62,685 bases of DNA from Paenibacillus dendrobii (GCF_009807035.1 NZ_WUBI01000010.1:1-62685), one strand, 5' to 3'. Counted from the stretch's first letter, positions 42,235 to 50,094 are shown. The notes: generated by a model not told the origin, from the letters alone. Program-made: numbers and translations.

Positions 42235-42519
42235 TTAAGCGCCTTCCTCAATCACTTCTTCTTCGTTGGCAGCGCGTTCATATTCCGCCAAAACAGCCGT
42301 TTGGATCTTCTCCCGAGTACCGGAAGAGATCGGATGGGCAATGTCGCGGAATTCTCCGTCTGGAGTGCGCTTGCTCGGCATAGCAACGAACATTCCATTG
42401 TTGCCATCGATTACACGAATATCATGAACCACAAATTCGTTATCAATGGTAATGGATGCGATTGCTTTCATTCTCCCCTCAGAGTTGACTCGGCGGAGTC
42501 TGACATCCGTAATTTGCAT
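42235..42519 (-). CDS. spoVG: septation regulator SpoVG
   Basis: A small RNA/DNA-binding regulator of sporulation septation and cell-envelope genes. The 94-aa protein is canonical: MQITDVRLRRVNSEGRMKAIAS, HDIRVIDGNNGMFVAMPSKRTPDGEFRD, HPISSGTREKIQ. ATG at 42519 with AAAGGTGGTGA upstream, the strong site seen before spoVG in Bacillus. It has its own sigma-H promoter and terminator. yabJ, normally between purR and spoVG, is missing. Confidence 0.98.
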   Translation of the reverse strand: MQITDVRLRRVNSEGRMKAIASITIDNEFVVHDIRVIDGNNGMFVAMPSKRTPDGEFRDIAHPISSGTREKIQTAVLAEYERAANEEEVIEEGA

Positions 42520-42559
42520 GTGTGTTCACCACCTTTTTCCATCAGAGACTTGGTGTATA

Positions 42560-42584
42560 ATTCCACACAGCGAAGCGAAATCCT
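42560..42584 (-). promoter_or_regulatory. sigma-H promoter of spoVG
   Basis: Minus-strand AGGATTT (42578-42584), 14-nt spacer, GAAT (42560-42563), the same layout and nearly the same hexamers as the well-studied B. subtilis spoVG sigma-H promoter. An A/T-rich tract lies upstream, where AbrB represses in Bacillus; AbrB control here is inference. Confidence 0.8.
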
Positions 42585-42711
42585 CTTTTTTGGGGCAATA
42601 AAATGTCCTAAATTCAGGAATTTTTTTATAAGATTGAAAATGTCGACAGACTTCGGAACTATTCGCCGATAAAAGATTTTAATCGACAAAATTTGCAGTG
42701 TTTATCAACAT

Positions 42712-43542
42712 TTATCGCTTGTTAAAATAGTTGCCTGGGCTAACGTCAATTTCTTTCGATTTTGAATCCACGCCAGTTAAGATGGCGAGTGAAACATAAT
42801 CATGAAGAAGACGTTCCTCCGACTCCACGGACCCCGATTCCACCAGAACGCCCACGCCTGCAACTTCGGCCTCAAATTCAGCCAGCAGGTCGACCATGCC
42901 TTGAATCGTTCCGCCTGCTTTCATGAAGTCATCCACGATCAACACCTTGGACTTTTCTTTCAGTGCCCGGCGCGACAAGGACATGGTGTGAATACTCTTA
43001 TGCGAGCCCGAGACGTAATTGATGCTTACCGCCGACCCCTCCGTAACCTGGTGGTCACGGCGCACTAGAACAACGGGAAGGTTAAGCTGAGCTCCAGTCG
43101 CATAGGCCAGCGGAATTCCCTTAGTCTCCACCGTCATGACCACATCGATATCTTGATCGGCAAAAGCGGTGGCGAATATTTTACCCGCTTCATCCATCAG
43201 CGACGGCTGCCCCAGCAAATCGGACATGTACAAATATCCCCCCGGGAGAATCCGGTCCTTCTGCTGCAGCTGGCTGCACAGGTCCTGAGCAAAAATAAGG
43301 GCCTGCTCCTTCGGGATCTTGGGAATGAACCTCACTCCTCCGGCTGCCCCCGCCATGGTCAGCAGCTCACCCATGCCCTCATCCTCGAATACTTCCTTGA
43401 TAATCACCAAATCCTCGCTAATCGAAGATTTGGCTGCACCGTACCGGTCGGCGAACGTGGTAAGCGGAATTAATGTATGGGGTCTGGATAGAAGATACTG
43501 GGTCATCTCGACCAGACGCGCGCTTCGCTTTAATTTTTTCAC
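42712..43542 (-). CDS. purR: pur operon repressor PurR
   Basis: PRPP-sensing repressor of purine synthesis genes. The 276-aa protein has an N-terminal winged helix (RLVEMTQYLLSRPHTLIPL, YGAAKSSISEDLVIIK) and a phosphoribosyltransferase-like effector domain with VLIVDDFMKAGGTIQGM near residue 200. GTG at 43542 with GAGGAGTC upstream. A PurBox-like half-site lies about 110 bp upstream, consistent with autoregulation known in B. subtilis. Confidence 0.96.
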   Translation of the reverse strand: MKKLKRSARLVEMTQYLLSRPHTLIPLTTFADRYGAAKSSISEDLVIIKEVFEDEGMGELLTMAGAAGGVRFIPKIPKEQALIFAQDLCSQLQQKDRILPGGYLYMSDLLGQPSLMDEAGKIFATAFADQDIDVVMTVETKGIPLAYATGAQLNLPVVLVRRDHQVTEGSAVSINYVSGSHKSIHTMSLSRRALKEKSKVLIVDDFMKAGGTIQGMVDLLAEFEAEVAGVGVLVESGSVESEERLLHDYVSLAILTGVDSKSKEIDVSPGNYFNKR

Positions 43543-43647
43543 GAATGACTCCTCGCTATCACATTATTCATTAAACTTAAGGCTTAAAATCAAAATTCAT
43601 TGACTAATTACAAGCCATTTCTCAATTCAAACTCTTATCTATGAGTA

Positions 43648-43666
43648 AAATCCGAATATTATAGTA
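43648..43666 (-). promoter_or_regulatory. candidate PurBox half-site overlapping a TATAAT in the purR leader
   Basis: The minus strand reads TATAATATTCGGATTTTA. AATATTCGGATTT differs at one position from the B. subtilis PurBox AWWGTTCGGWWWT. I do not see a convincing partner half-site at the usual 16-17 bp spacing, so this is tentative. Just upstream, TTGTAC/GTACAA (43681-43698) forms a further inverted repeat. Confidence 0.35.
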
Positions 43667-43709
43667 TAAATATAACATTTTTGTACGTGTTTGTACAATA
43701 ACGCGGGTC

Positions 43710-44564
43710 TTAGGTCAACAGTCGCACGGCATATACTTCCTTACAAAAGCCTCGGAGGCCGTTATAGATTCGAGCTACCTTCGCTTCCTTGTAAACGAGG
43801 CCAAACACAGTTGGTCCGCTGCCCGACATGAGTGCGCCGTCCGCCCCAAGCTTGAGCATCGCATCCTTAAGCTGCCCAACCTGCGGATGAAGCTTCAGGG
43901 TCACATCCTCCAAGACATTGCCAAGACCCGCGCATACGGCCCCAAAGTCCCCAGCTTCAACCGCCTGAATCATGCCGCTGGCAGAAGGATGCTGCTTCAC
44001 TTCTGCTGCTCTAAACTTCCCGTATACTTCGGCCGTTGATACATTGATCGGAGGTTTGGCCAAAATGACCCAACCCTGCAGCGGATTGAAGACATTCGTC
44101 AGCTTCTCTCCTCTTCCCGTTGCCAGCGCCGTTCCACCGGTCACGCAGAAGGGAACATCCGATCCCAGTTCAGCTCCAAGCTCCTGAAGCTCCTGAACCG
44201 GAATATTCAAATTCCAGAGGCGGTTCAGCCCTCTAAGCGCCGCAGCTGCGTCACTGCTTCCTCCCGCCAGGCCTGCAGCTACCGGGATTTTTTTATCCAA
44301 ATGAATGTGCACGCCGCTTTTGACATCGTAGCGGTCTTTAATCAGCCTTGCAGCCTGAAAGGCCAGATTCTTCTCATCCAGCGGAATATACCCCGCCTGG
44401 CTCGTAATAATGATGGTATCCCGCGGCAGATCCGACATTTCCAAACGATCCGCCAAGTCCACCATTGTCATAACCATTTCGACCTCATGAAACCCATCAG
44501 GCCGTTTATGTAATACGTCCAGCATCAAATTAATTTTGGCTGGCGCTTTTTCGTAAATTTTCAA
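43710..44564 (-). CDS. ispE: 4-diphosphocytidyl-2-C-methyl-D-erythritol kinase
   Basis: MEP-pathway isoprenoid enzyme of the GHMP kinase family. The 284-aa protein has EKAPAKINLMLDVLHKRPDGFHE at the N-terminus, the phosphate loop PVAAGLAGGSSDAAAALRG near residue 95, and MSGSGPTVFGLV near 250. I choose TTG at 44564 (MKIYEKAPAKIN), nine nt after AGGGTGG, matching the Bacillus N-terminus. A GTG at 44573 is almost inside that site. Confidence 0.95.
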   Translation of the reverse strand: MKIYEKAPAKINLMLDVLHKRPDGFHEVEMVMTMVDLADRLEMSDLPRDTIIITSQAGYIPLDEKNLAFQAARLIKDRYDVKSGVHIHLDKKIPVAAGLAGGSSDAAAALRGLNRLWNLNIPVQELQELGAELGSDVPFCVTGGTALATGRGEKLTNVFNPLQGWVILAKPPINVSTAEVYGKFRAAEVKQHPSASGMIQAVEAGDFGAVCAGLGNVLEDVTLKLHPQVGQLKDAMLKLGADGALMSGSGPTVFGLVYKEAKVARIYNGLRGFCKEVYAVRLLT

Positions 44565-44660
44565 GGCGTTCACCCACCCTCAAGTTTCCCTCATATCAGC
44601 TTCAAATCATTATAACAAACTGTATCATGCAAGTCATTTCGAACCTTGCGTTTGGTTACG

Positions 44661-44696
44661 AAAAACGGAGATCCCCATGCAAGATGGTGGTCTCCG
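44661..44696 (-). terminator. intrinsic terminator of sspF
   Basis: Minus strand CGGAGACCACCAT ... ATGGGGATCTCCG then TTTTTCG; 13-bp arms with two mismatches, 20 nt after the sspF stop. Confidence 0.85.
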
Positions 44697-44716
44697 CTGA
44701 ATTCGTCTGTTTGGAT

Positions 44717-44896
44717 TTACGGTTTACGCGATGCGGCTTGCTCGGCGAGCTGAATGGCGCGCTTCACCATATTGCCTGCATCCTTGGCCTTGATACCGCC
44801 CCACCCTTCCTGCTGAACCGTCTCATAAAACCCCAAATCCTTGGCAAGCTCATTTTTCAGTTCCTCTGACATCACACTGCGGCGTCTGCGGCTCAT
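44717..44896 (-). CDS. sspF: small acid-soluble spore protein SspF (alpha/beta-type family)
   Basis: A 59-aa spore protein, starting MSRRRRSVMSEELKNELAKD and continuing LGFYETVQQEGWGGIKAKDA and GNMVKRAIQLAEQAASRKP. The LAKDLGFYETV and GWGGIKAKDAGNMVKRAI segments match the SspF/alpha-beta SASP family, which coats spore DNA. ATG at 44896 with AAGGAGG seven nt upstream. It lies between ispE and veg exactly as in B. subtilis. The second Glu of the germination-protease cleavage context is not obvious. Confidence 0.95.
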   Translation of the reverse strand: MSRRRRSVMSEELKNELAKDLGFYETVQQEGWGGIKAKDAGNMVKRAIQLAEQAASRKP

Positions 44897-44923
44897 GATA
44901 AATCCTCCTTATCAATTCATTTA

Positions 44924-44954
44924 TACGAATGATTACCACAACTTGGCTTGCTCA
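44924..44954 (-). promoter_or_regulatory. candidate sigma-G promoter of sspF
   Basis: Minus-strand TGAGCA (44949-44954), 17-bp spacer, CATTCGTA (44924-44931), partially matching the sigma-G pattern TGMATA / CATNNTA. Position and gene type fit; base match is moderate. Confidence 0.4.
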
Positions 44955-45090
44955 TCCTCCAAGGGACTTTTGAATTACTTTATTTTGCTGTTGCTGTTGC
45001 TGTTGCTGTGAAGCCAGTTTAACTATAGGGCAACGCCTTATGTATTATTTCTCAGGGAAATGATCCTCATTCGGAAAGGAGGCTGCCAAC

Positions 45091-45122
45091 AAAAAACAGC
45101 CCTCCGCGAAGGATGGCTGTTC
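45091..45122 (-). terminator. intrinsic terminator of veg
   Basis: Minus strand AACAGCCATCC, loop TTCGC, GGAGGGCTGTT, then TTTT, just after the veg stop. Confidence 0.85.
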
Positions 45123-45133
45123 CGAATGAAAAG

Positions 45134-45409
45134 TTACGCTTTTTCCAACTCAATCCGGGTCTCTGCGTTATCATCGCAAATGGTAACTTCCACGGATTCA
45201 GTAAGAATATCTGCATAGCTGTATGAAACACGTTTAAAGGTTTGCTGTTCTTGGTCCAGCTTTACAATAAAAACAGAAGGGTACGTTTCTTCCAAGACAC
45301 CAGTTCGCTCGACGGTCTTTCGGCGACCACCGTTTGCCCGAAGCGATATTTTTTGTCCTACATGAGCTTCGAGATTGCGTTTGATTTCCAACAGCGCATT
45401 TTTAGCCAT
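45134..45409 (-). CDS. veg: Veg protein (biofilm/growth-associated)
   Basis: A 91-aa Veg-family protein; in B. subtilis it is very strongly transcribed in vegetative cells and stimulates biofilm matrix genes. The sequence is typical: LLEIKRNLEAHVGQKISLRANGGRRKTVERTGVLEE, then YPSVFIVKLDQ and RVSYSYADILTESVEV. ATG at 45409 with AGAGGTGGT upstream. Two consensus promoters in tandem precede it, in keeping with its known high expression. Confidence 0.97.
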   Translation of the reverse strand: MAKNALLEIKRNLEAHVGQKISLRANGGRRKTVERTGVLEETYPSVFIVKLDQEQQTFKRVSYSYADILTESVEVTICDDNAETRIELEKA

Positions 45410-45436
45410 TGTCGACGACCACCTCTTTCCTTGTCC

Positions 45437-45465
45437 ATTATAACTCGGAGAGTGGAATTTGTCAA
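45437..45465 (-). promoter_or_regulatory. veg promoter, proximal
   Basis: Perfect TTGACA (45460-45465), 17-bp spacer and perfect TATAAT (45437-45442) on the minus strand, 28 bp before the veg start. Confidence 0.93.
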
Positions 45466-45476
45466 ATAAAATTTTA

Positions 45477-45506
45477 ATTATATCAGCATTAAAATTGAGT
45501 TGTCAA
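45477..45506 (-). promoter_or_regulatory. veg promoter, distal
   Basis: Second perfect TTGACA (45501-45506) and TATAAT (45477-45482) at 18 bp, 41 bp upstream of the proximal promoter. Confidence 0.88.
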
Positions 45507-45558
45507 CGGATTTTTTTGCGGGATTTTGGAGTATTTCCGCATACACGCGATAAACGAC

Positions 45559-45592
45559 AAAAAAACCTTAATCATAAAGCATGATTAAGGTT
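45559..45592 (-). terminator. intrinsic terminator of yabG
   Basis: Perfect 12-bp stem AACCTTAATCAT, loop GCTTT, then a run of T on the minus strand, 15 nt after the yabG stop. Confidence 0.93.
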
Positions 45593-45606
45593 CAAAGAAT
45601 ACTTTT

Positions 45607-46506
45607 TTACATCACCGAAGGCGTCACCTTGAGCTGCGTGAGATCATTCAGACGAGGCAACCCTATGCGGTAGCTCCCTCTTGTCTCAATGCCCCCAACA
45701 CCCTGAGTTCCACTGATCGTGTTGTGCAACACGTCTGTCATGTTGATCGTATCCCGTACCGATGTAAACGAAGCCTTTGCGGCTACGTACACAGGATCCA
45801 GCGCATGAATGAGGATGCGCCCCGGCGAGCTGGCGAAATTCGCTCCCGCTTGCAGCAGCGCCTCAAAATGCGACTGACAGGCGCCCGCAATGACAGTAAG
45901 CGTGTCATAATGCCGCTCATACTGTCTGGCTACCTGAATGGCCGTCACAAAATTCTGCGAATTCTTATAGCTGTTCAAGCTATAGAGATCATTATTGGGC
46001 CGCTGTTTCAGCACACCGTCATGCCCAGTAATTACGACGATGTCCGGCCGCACTCTAGGCAGGAGGCGGTATAGTGCATCAGCCATGCCTGATTCGCTCA
46101 CATAGTGGCCTTCAGCGGGTACACGCAGCTGCTGATAAAGACTGAGACTCTTCTTTAAGTAATTTAAATCTCCATCCAAATGGAGCACTTTACCCGGAAC
46201 CTCAAAATAAGACGGCTGCTGCTCTACCAGCGGCCAATCCCCGCTAAGATCTACCTGGTTGCGCTGAGTCTGTTCCTCACGATGTCGCTTCAGCCTGCTA
46301 AATGATTCATTTGCTCTAATATTGGCCTTCTGGGATTTTTCATTAAGCGGTGCGTACGGCACCCTCACAAGATCATCCAGGGGCGAATCAGCTAGCAGCC
46401 GAAATTCGGTCCCCTTGATAACAGCAAGGTTGCTCCGCATATCTTCCACACGAAAAGCGATATCACCGCCATATGATTTGCGGACGACCAGGTCTCCTAC
46501 ATTCAT
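45607..46506 (-). CDS. yabG: sporulation-specific protease YabG
   Basis: A mother-cell protease that trims spore coat proteins. The 299-aa protein has an SH3-like N-terminus (VGDLVVRKSYGGDIAFRV) followed by the YabG peptidase domain, with VLHLDGD, PDIVVITGHDGV near residue 155 and VIAGACQSHFEALLQAGANFASSP near 207, where the conserved Cys and His could be catalytic. ATG at 46506 has GGGGTGAT six nt upstream; a GTG directly before it is less well spaced. A sigma-K-type promoter ends only about 20 bp upstream. Confidence 0.95.
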   Translation of the reverse strand: MNVGDLVVRKSYGGDIAFRVEDMRSNLAVIKGTEFRLLADSPLDDLVRVPYAPLNEKSQKANIRANESFSRLKRHREEQTQRNQVDLSGDWPLVEQQPSYFEVPGKVLHLDGDLNYLKKSLSLYQQLRVPAEGHYVSESGMADALYRLLPRVRPDIVVITGHDGVLKQRPNNDLYSLNSYKNSQNFVTAIQVARQYERHYDTLTVIAGACQSHFEALLQAGANFASSPGRILIHALDPVYVAAKASFTSVRDTINMTDVLHNTISGTQGVGGIETRGSYRIGLPRLNDLTQLKVTPSVM

Positions 46507-46525
46507 CACAACATCACCCCTACCC

Positions 46526-46555
46526 TATGGTATGGGCAAATCTCTCTGTTGGTTC
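46526..46555 (-). promoter_or_regulatory. sigma-K-type promoter of yabG
   Basis: Minus-strand CATACCATA (46526-46534) matches the sigma-K -10 CATANNNTA exactly, and ACC (46551-46553) sits 16 bp upstream as the -35. yabG is sigma-K dependent in B. subtilis. The predicted leader is only about 15 nt, so the Shine-Dalgarno would lie near the mRNA 5' end. Confidence 0.6.
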
Positions 46556-46636
46556 ATCACTTTGGCAAAATATGCATGAAACTGCATTTGGAACCCCGTA
46601 TAGACTACAGCGAAGCACACTCCGATTTCGAAAGCA

Positions 46637-47527
46637 CTACTCCCGTATTCCAGCCTTCAGCAGCACATTGCTGAGCGTGGCAAACTCCTGAAGGCTGAGG
46701 GTTTCCCCGCGCCGGGATGGCTCAATTCCCGCTTCAACAAGCAATGCATCGAGGCGTTCCCTGCCATCTTTCGGAAAAAAGCGCGATTTCAAGTTATTGG
46801 AGATCGTTTTGCGCCGCTGGGCAAAGGAAGCTTGTACGACTTGAAAAAAGAATGCCTCATCATCGACCTCGACCGCTGGCTGCTCGCGTACCGTCAAACG
46901 GATGACAGCGGACTCCACATTCGGCTGCGGAATAAAAACCGTCTTAGGTACGATACAGACCAGTTCAGGAACGCTATAGTACTGCACGGCTATGCTTAGG
47001 CTGCCGTAATCCTTCGTTCCCGGTGAAGCGGCCATACGTTCTGCCACCTCTTTCTGGATCATCACAACGATGTTCTCAACCGGCAACTTCTCTTCGAGCA
47101 ACTTCATCAAAATCGGCGTCGTGACGTAATAAGGTAAATTGGCTACGACACTAACCTTGGATACATTCGCAAAATTCCGATGGAATAATTCCGCCAGATC
47201 TGTCTTGAGCACATCCCCATGGTGAATATGCACATGTGAGTAGGGCTCCATAACTTCTTGAAGAATGGGTATCAGCCGCTGGTCAATCTCTACCGCAGTT
47301 ACAGTAGCGGCTTGCTGGACCAGCTTCTCAGTCAACGCACCGATGCCTGGACCAATCTCCAATGCCCCCTTGGTTGAATCAAGCCCTGCCGCCTCAACAA
47401 TCTTACTCAAAATATTCTGATCGATAAGAAAGTTCTGCCCGAGGCTCTTCTTGAATGAAAACCCATGACGCTGAATAATTTCCTTCGTTCGCCTTGGTGA
47501 AGCGATATCGTCCATACCGTTCATCAT
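46637..47527 (-). CDS. rsmA: 16S rRNA (A1518/A1519-N6,N6)-dimethyltransferase
   Basis: KsgA enzyme that dimethylates the two adenines of helix 45. The 296-aa protein has FKKSLGQNFLIDQNIL near residue 26, SAM motif EIGPGIGALTEKL, acidic loop and catalytic VANLPYYVTTPI near 130. The ATG at 47527 directly follows the rnmV stop with AAGGAG eight nt upstream; other ATGs follow at codons 2 and 5. rnmV-rsmA is the usual pair. Confidence 0.97.
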   Translation of the reverse strand: MMNGMDDIASPRRTKEIIQRHGFSFKKSLGQNFLIDQNILSKIVEAAGLDSTKGALEIGPGIGALTEKLVQQAATVTAVEIDQRLIPILQEVMEPYSHVHIHHGDVLKTDLAELFHRNFANVSKVSVVANLPYYVTTPILMKLLEEKLPVENIVVMIQKEVAERMAASPGTKDYGSLSIAVQYYSVPELVCIVPKTVFIPQPNVESAVIRLTVREQPAVEVDDEAFFFQVVQASFAQRRKTISNNLKSRFFPKDGRERLDALLVEAGIEPSRRGETLSLQEFATLSNVLLKAGIRE

Positions 47528-48076
47528 CTATTCTTCTCCTTCCTGTTCTAAGCGGCTTAGCGCTTCTGCGAATTCCTCACGCGTGATCTGAAAAATGGAA
47601 AGCCGCTTATAAAATTGCTTGCCGTTGCAATATCCGATCCCAAGGAGGTTCCCCATGGTCATTCGTCTGTGCGATGCATCCGGATGCACGAGCAGTCCCG
47701 CAGCCATCAGATCCTCCATATCAATTTGACTCTCTGCGCCTTCATAGGACGTGTGTACACGGGAAAGCGCCTTTCGTATCGCCTCAGGGGAAGCGTTCTC
47801 CACACCAATATCCCCCTTGCGCGTTGCATCCACTTCCGGAATGAACGCATGCTTGCAGCCAGGCACCTTGTTTGCAATAATCTTCCGAATCCGCTCACCG
47901 GCATGGTCCGGATCCGTCAGCACAATTACGCCCCGGCGCTCCTGAGCCAGGGCGATTCGCTGCAGTATCCGGCTGTTTATTGCCGAGCCTCCAGTTTCGA
48001 TCGTATCTGCTTCTACCGCCCGCTTGATCGCCACGGTATCGTCCCGTCCTTCTACGACGATAACTTCTTTTATCAT
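47528..48076 (-). CDS. rnmV: ribonuclease M5
   Basis: Matures the 5S rRNA precursor. The 182-aa protein is a Toprim-domain nuclease: IKEVIVVEGRDDTVAI with the catalytic Glu at the N-terminus, and VLTDPDHAGERIRKII with the DxD near residue 58. ATG at 48076 (MIKEVIVVEG) has AAGGAAG nine nt upstream and fits the family; an upstream ATG at 48106 adds a basic stretch without support. Confidence 0.96.
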   Translation of the reverse strand: MIKEVIVVEGRDDTVAIKRAVEADTIETGGSAINSRILQRIALAQERRGVIVLTDPDHAGERIRKIIANKVPGCKHAFIPEVDATRKGDIGVENASPEAIRKALSRVHTSYEGAESQIDMEDLMAAGLLVHPDASHRRMTMGNLLGIGYCNGKQFYKRLSIFQITREEFAEALSRLEQEGEE

Positions 48077-48144
48077 GACCCGTTTCTTCCTTTCACAAAA
48101 GCTCATCCGTTTCGCGTGTCACTCGTTTTCGGACATCCAAAACA

Positions 48145-48173
48145 ACAAAAAGAAGAGGAATGCTCCTCTTCTT
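48145..48173 (-). terminator. intrinsic terminator of the YabE-like gene
   Basis: Perfect 10-bp stem AAGAAGAGGA with its complement, then TTTTG on the minus strand, about 60 nt after the stop. Confidence 0.8.
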
Positions 48174-48232
48174 TAGCATGACATTTTCATGATCATAATA
48201 CTATAACATTAGAATGGCATTGTAAAACTCAA

Positions 48233-49390
48233 TTAATTCAGTTCCGGCTTCACCGGTCCGATCACGTATACCTTGAGTCCGGACTTGCGGCCAAAACTGT
48301 TGGCGCGCTTCACGGAGTCATAATAAATATCGACCTTGTTGCCTTTAATCGCTCCGCCTGTATCTTCAGCACGGCGGAACCCTACGCCTTCAATGTACAC
48401 CCACCAGCCGAGCGGAATCACACCGGGATCCACTGCAATGGTCCGGCCTTCTGTTACGCGAGTTCCCGTAGCCGTACGGGTACCGATACCCGGTTCGCCC
48501 GCAGAATAAGCCGTCATGGATACATGAATTAATTTTTTATATGAGAAATCGACGCCAGCCTTGCTTACACGGTTATTGCTGCTGACAGCCTTCTTGGTTT
48601 GGACCGTGCTTGCCGTTTTCACGGATGCTGTTTTGACTACGGCTTCCACAGGCTTCTTCTTGGTGCCTACAGCAATGACTTTATCCAGCGTTTTCGTCTG
48701 TACTTCTTTGCCTACCATGCGCATGGAGACCATTTCGCCATCATGGTATACCTTCTCGATATGCTGCACCATGACGCCAGGCGTACCCTGCTGGACGACA
48801 CGGACCTCGCCTGCTGTCAGGCTGGGATCTGCAGTTTTGATGACGCGGAAGGGCAGGCTCTCATGACGCTGCACGACCTGTTTGTTGATGCGCACAATTT
48901 GAATATCCGTTTGACCGGTAACAGGCTCACTCAGAGCCGGGGTAACTTTATCTGTCTCCTTCAGCGATACGCCCATTTCTTTCAGGACCTCGCCAACGGT
49001 ATTCCCTGTCGTATTCCAATGCTTTGTTGCTCCATCAGCTGTCAGTGAAACAGAAACCGCACGATCGATCACCACTTTGTCTCCATCCTGGAGCGAACCG
49101 CTCAGCGGCATGGAGATCTGATCCTCCGGTCTAAGACTGATAGACTGCTCATCCAGCATTTCTTGTAATAAAGATGTATGGGTCTGTATCGATTTGACCT
49201 GACCGTCTACCACCAGGTACACCTGCTTGCGCGTTTGCGTGTTGACAAGCAGCATGATCATGATGGTAACCGCGATTGAAACGATAGCTGCAGTAGAGAT
49301 TTGGCGCAAATTCTCATGCTTCCATCGCAATGCGTAAGACATGCTGGAGATTTTGGAATCATGGGTCTCTTCTGGTTGGAAAAATCCCAC
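48233..49390 (-). CDS. yabE: YabE-like cell-wall protein: DUF348, G5 and 3D domains
   Basis: A 385-aa membrane-anchored protein, probably a cell-wall lytic or remodelling enzyme related to resuscitation factors. After a short cytoplasmic part comes one membrane helix (about residues 32-50), two DUF348 repeats (QVYLVVDGQVKSIQTH and a second near 112), a G5 domain (about 160-235) and a C-terminal 3D domain with MTAYSAGEPGIGTRTATG, AVDPGVIPLGWWVYIEG and EDTGGAIKGNKVDIYYDS, whose aspartates are catalytic in the family. GTG at 49390 with AAGGAGGATC upstream. It is controlled by the c-di-AMP riboswitch upstream. Confidence 0.94.
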   Translation of the reverse strand: MGFFQPEETHDSKISSMSYALRWKHENLRQISTAAIVSIAVTIMIMLLVNTQTRKQVYLVVDGQVKSIQTHTSLLQEMLDEQSISLRPEDQISMPLSGSLQDGDKVVIDRAVSVSLTADGATKHWNTTGNTVGEVLKEMGVSLKETDKVTPALSEPVTGQTDIQIVRINKQVVQRHESLPFRVIKTADPSLTAGEVRVVQQGTPGVMVQHIEKVYHDGEMVSMRMVGKEVQTKTLDKVIAVGTKKKPVEAVVKTASVKTASTVQTKKAVSSNNRVSKAGVDFSYKKLIHVSMTAYSAGEPGIGTRTATGTRVTEGRTIAVDPGVIPLGWWVYIEGVGFRRAEDTGGAIKGNKVDIYYDSVKRANSFGRKSGLKVYVIGPVKPELN

Positions 49391-49467
49391 TTTCTCGATC
49401 CTCCTTCATAGCCTCGCCATTTAAGAGTTACGCATGAATGACTTTGACGCGGGCTATACTCAAATTT

Positions 49468-49524
49468 TTACAAGAACACACAAGGATCATGCGCTCTTGC
49501 ACCATAAACCAGTCTTTTATTCAT
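49468..49524 (-). CDS. possible 18-aa leader peptide upstream of yabE
   Basis: ATG at 49524 is preceded by AGGAGGTGA, a full-strength Shine-Dalgarno, at six to eight nt spacing, and the frame ends at TAA (49468). The peptide is MNKRLVYGARAHDPCVFL. It lies between the riboswitch terminator and yabE, 77 nt before the yabE GTG, so it is translated only when the terminator is passed. No family is recognised; it may act as a translated leader or be a small protein. Confidence 0.5.
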   Translation of the reverse strand: MNKRLVYGARAHDPCVFL

Positions 49525-49576
49525 GATTTGTCACCTCCTGTTATACAACAGTATGACGACGCCTTCTCCTTTATTC

Positions 49577-49627
49577 AAAACAAAAGAAGCCGGGTAAAGA
49601 GCATATGAGGACTCTTTCGTGGCTTCC
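49577..49627 (-). terminator. riboswitch-controlled terminator upstream of yabE
   Basis: Minus strand GAAGCC ... GGCTTC (49586-49591 with 49621-49626) with inner AAAGAG/CTCTTT and a TTTTG TTTTG tail, starting 40 nt after the aptamer. This is the expression platform expected for a ydaO-type off switch. Confidence 0.8.
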
Positions 49628-49671
49628 CTAGATGTCAGAATGACGGAAAAGTAAATGCACGAATACCTCTC

Positions 49672-49885
49672 TTTATGGCGCTTACGGGGTTAGCTGTCGG
49701 GTTTGGACGAAAGAGAACCGCCCTATCTTCGCAGATCCGCTCATGGCGGCCTACGCTAGAATTCACCCCAGAGACCCTGAAAAGAAATCAAATACATCAT
49801 GAGCTTATCTTCCGGCTTCCGTAAAGCCGTAACTCTATGTATCGGTTCCCCCGCTCTTTCGAAGACGAAAGACTCAGCGAGAATG
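49672..49885 (-). ncRNA. c-di-AMP riboswitch (ydaO/yuaA class)
   Basis: The minus strand carries the conserved blocks of the ydaO motif in order: a CGCT P1 strand, GCGGGGGAACC, a TACGG...CCG helix, TCTGGGGTGAATTC, the GCC/CCGCCATGAGCGG arm, AACCCGACAGCTAACCCCG and TAAGCG closing P1. An intrinsic terminator follows. In Bacillus these elements switch off cell-wall hydrolase and osmolyte genes when c-di-AMP is high. The 49886-50094 stretch up to tatD holds a possible promoter but no gene. Confidence 0.92.
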
Positions 49886-50094
49886 GTTCTTGGAAACTGC
49901 CGAAAAGGAAACCTCTTACAGCAGCTGAAGCTTACTGACAAGATGATATCCTGTTTTGATGCATGTTGTAAAGCCACAATCAACCACGTTTATTTGAATA
50001 TATGGTTAAAAAAATGTAATATTCTTCGATTTATTGGTTAAAATTCTTTAATCCGTCGCTCATACTCGTTTTTTCAGCTGTTTTTCTCCCGTTT

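Noticed and set aside
44985..45008. Fourfold TTGCTG tandem repeat upstream of sspF
   Set aside because: Short and imperfectly bounded; no link to a gene frame. It could be a slippage tract but nothing more can be supported.
49756..49983. A 75-codon minus-strand ORF between yabE and tatD
   Set aside because: It lies over the c-di-AMP riboswitch aptamer, whose conserved blocks explain the sequence; no convincing Shine-Dalgarno and no protein-like pattern.
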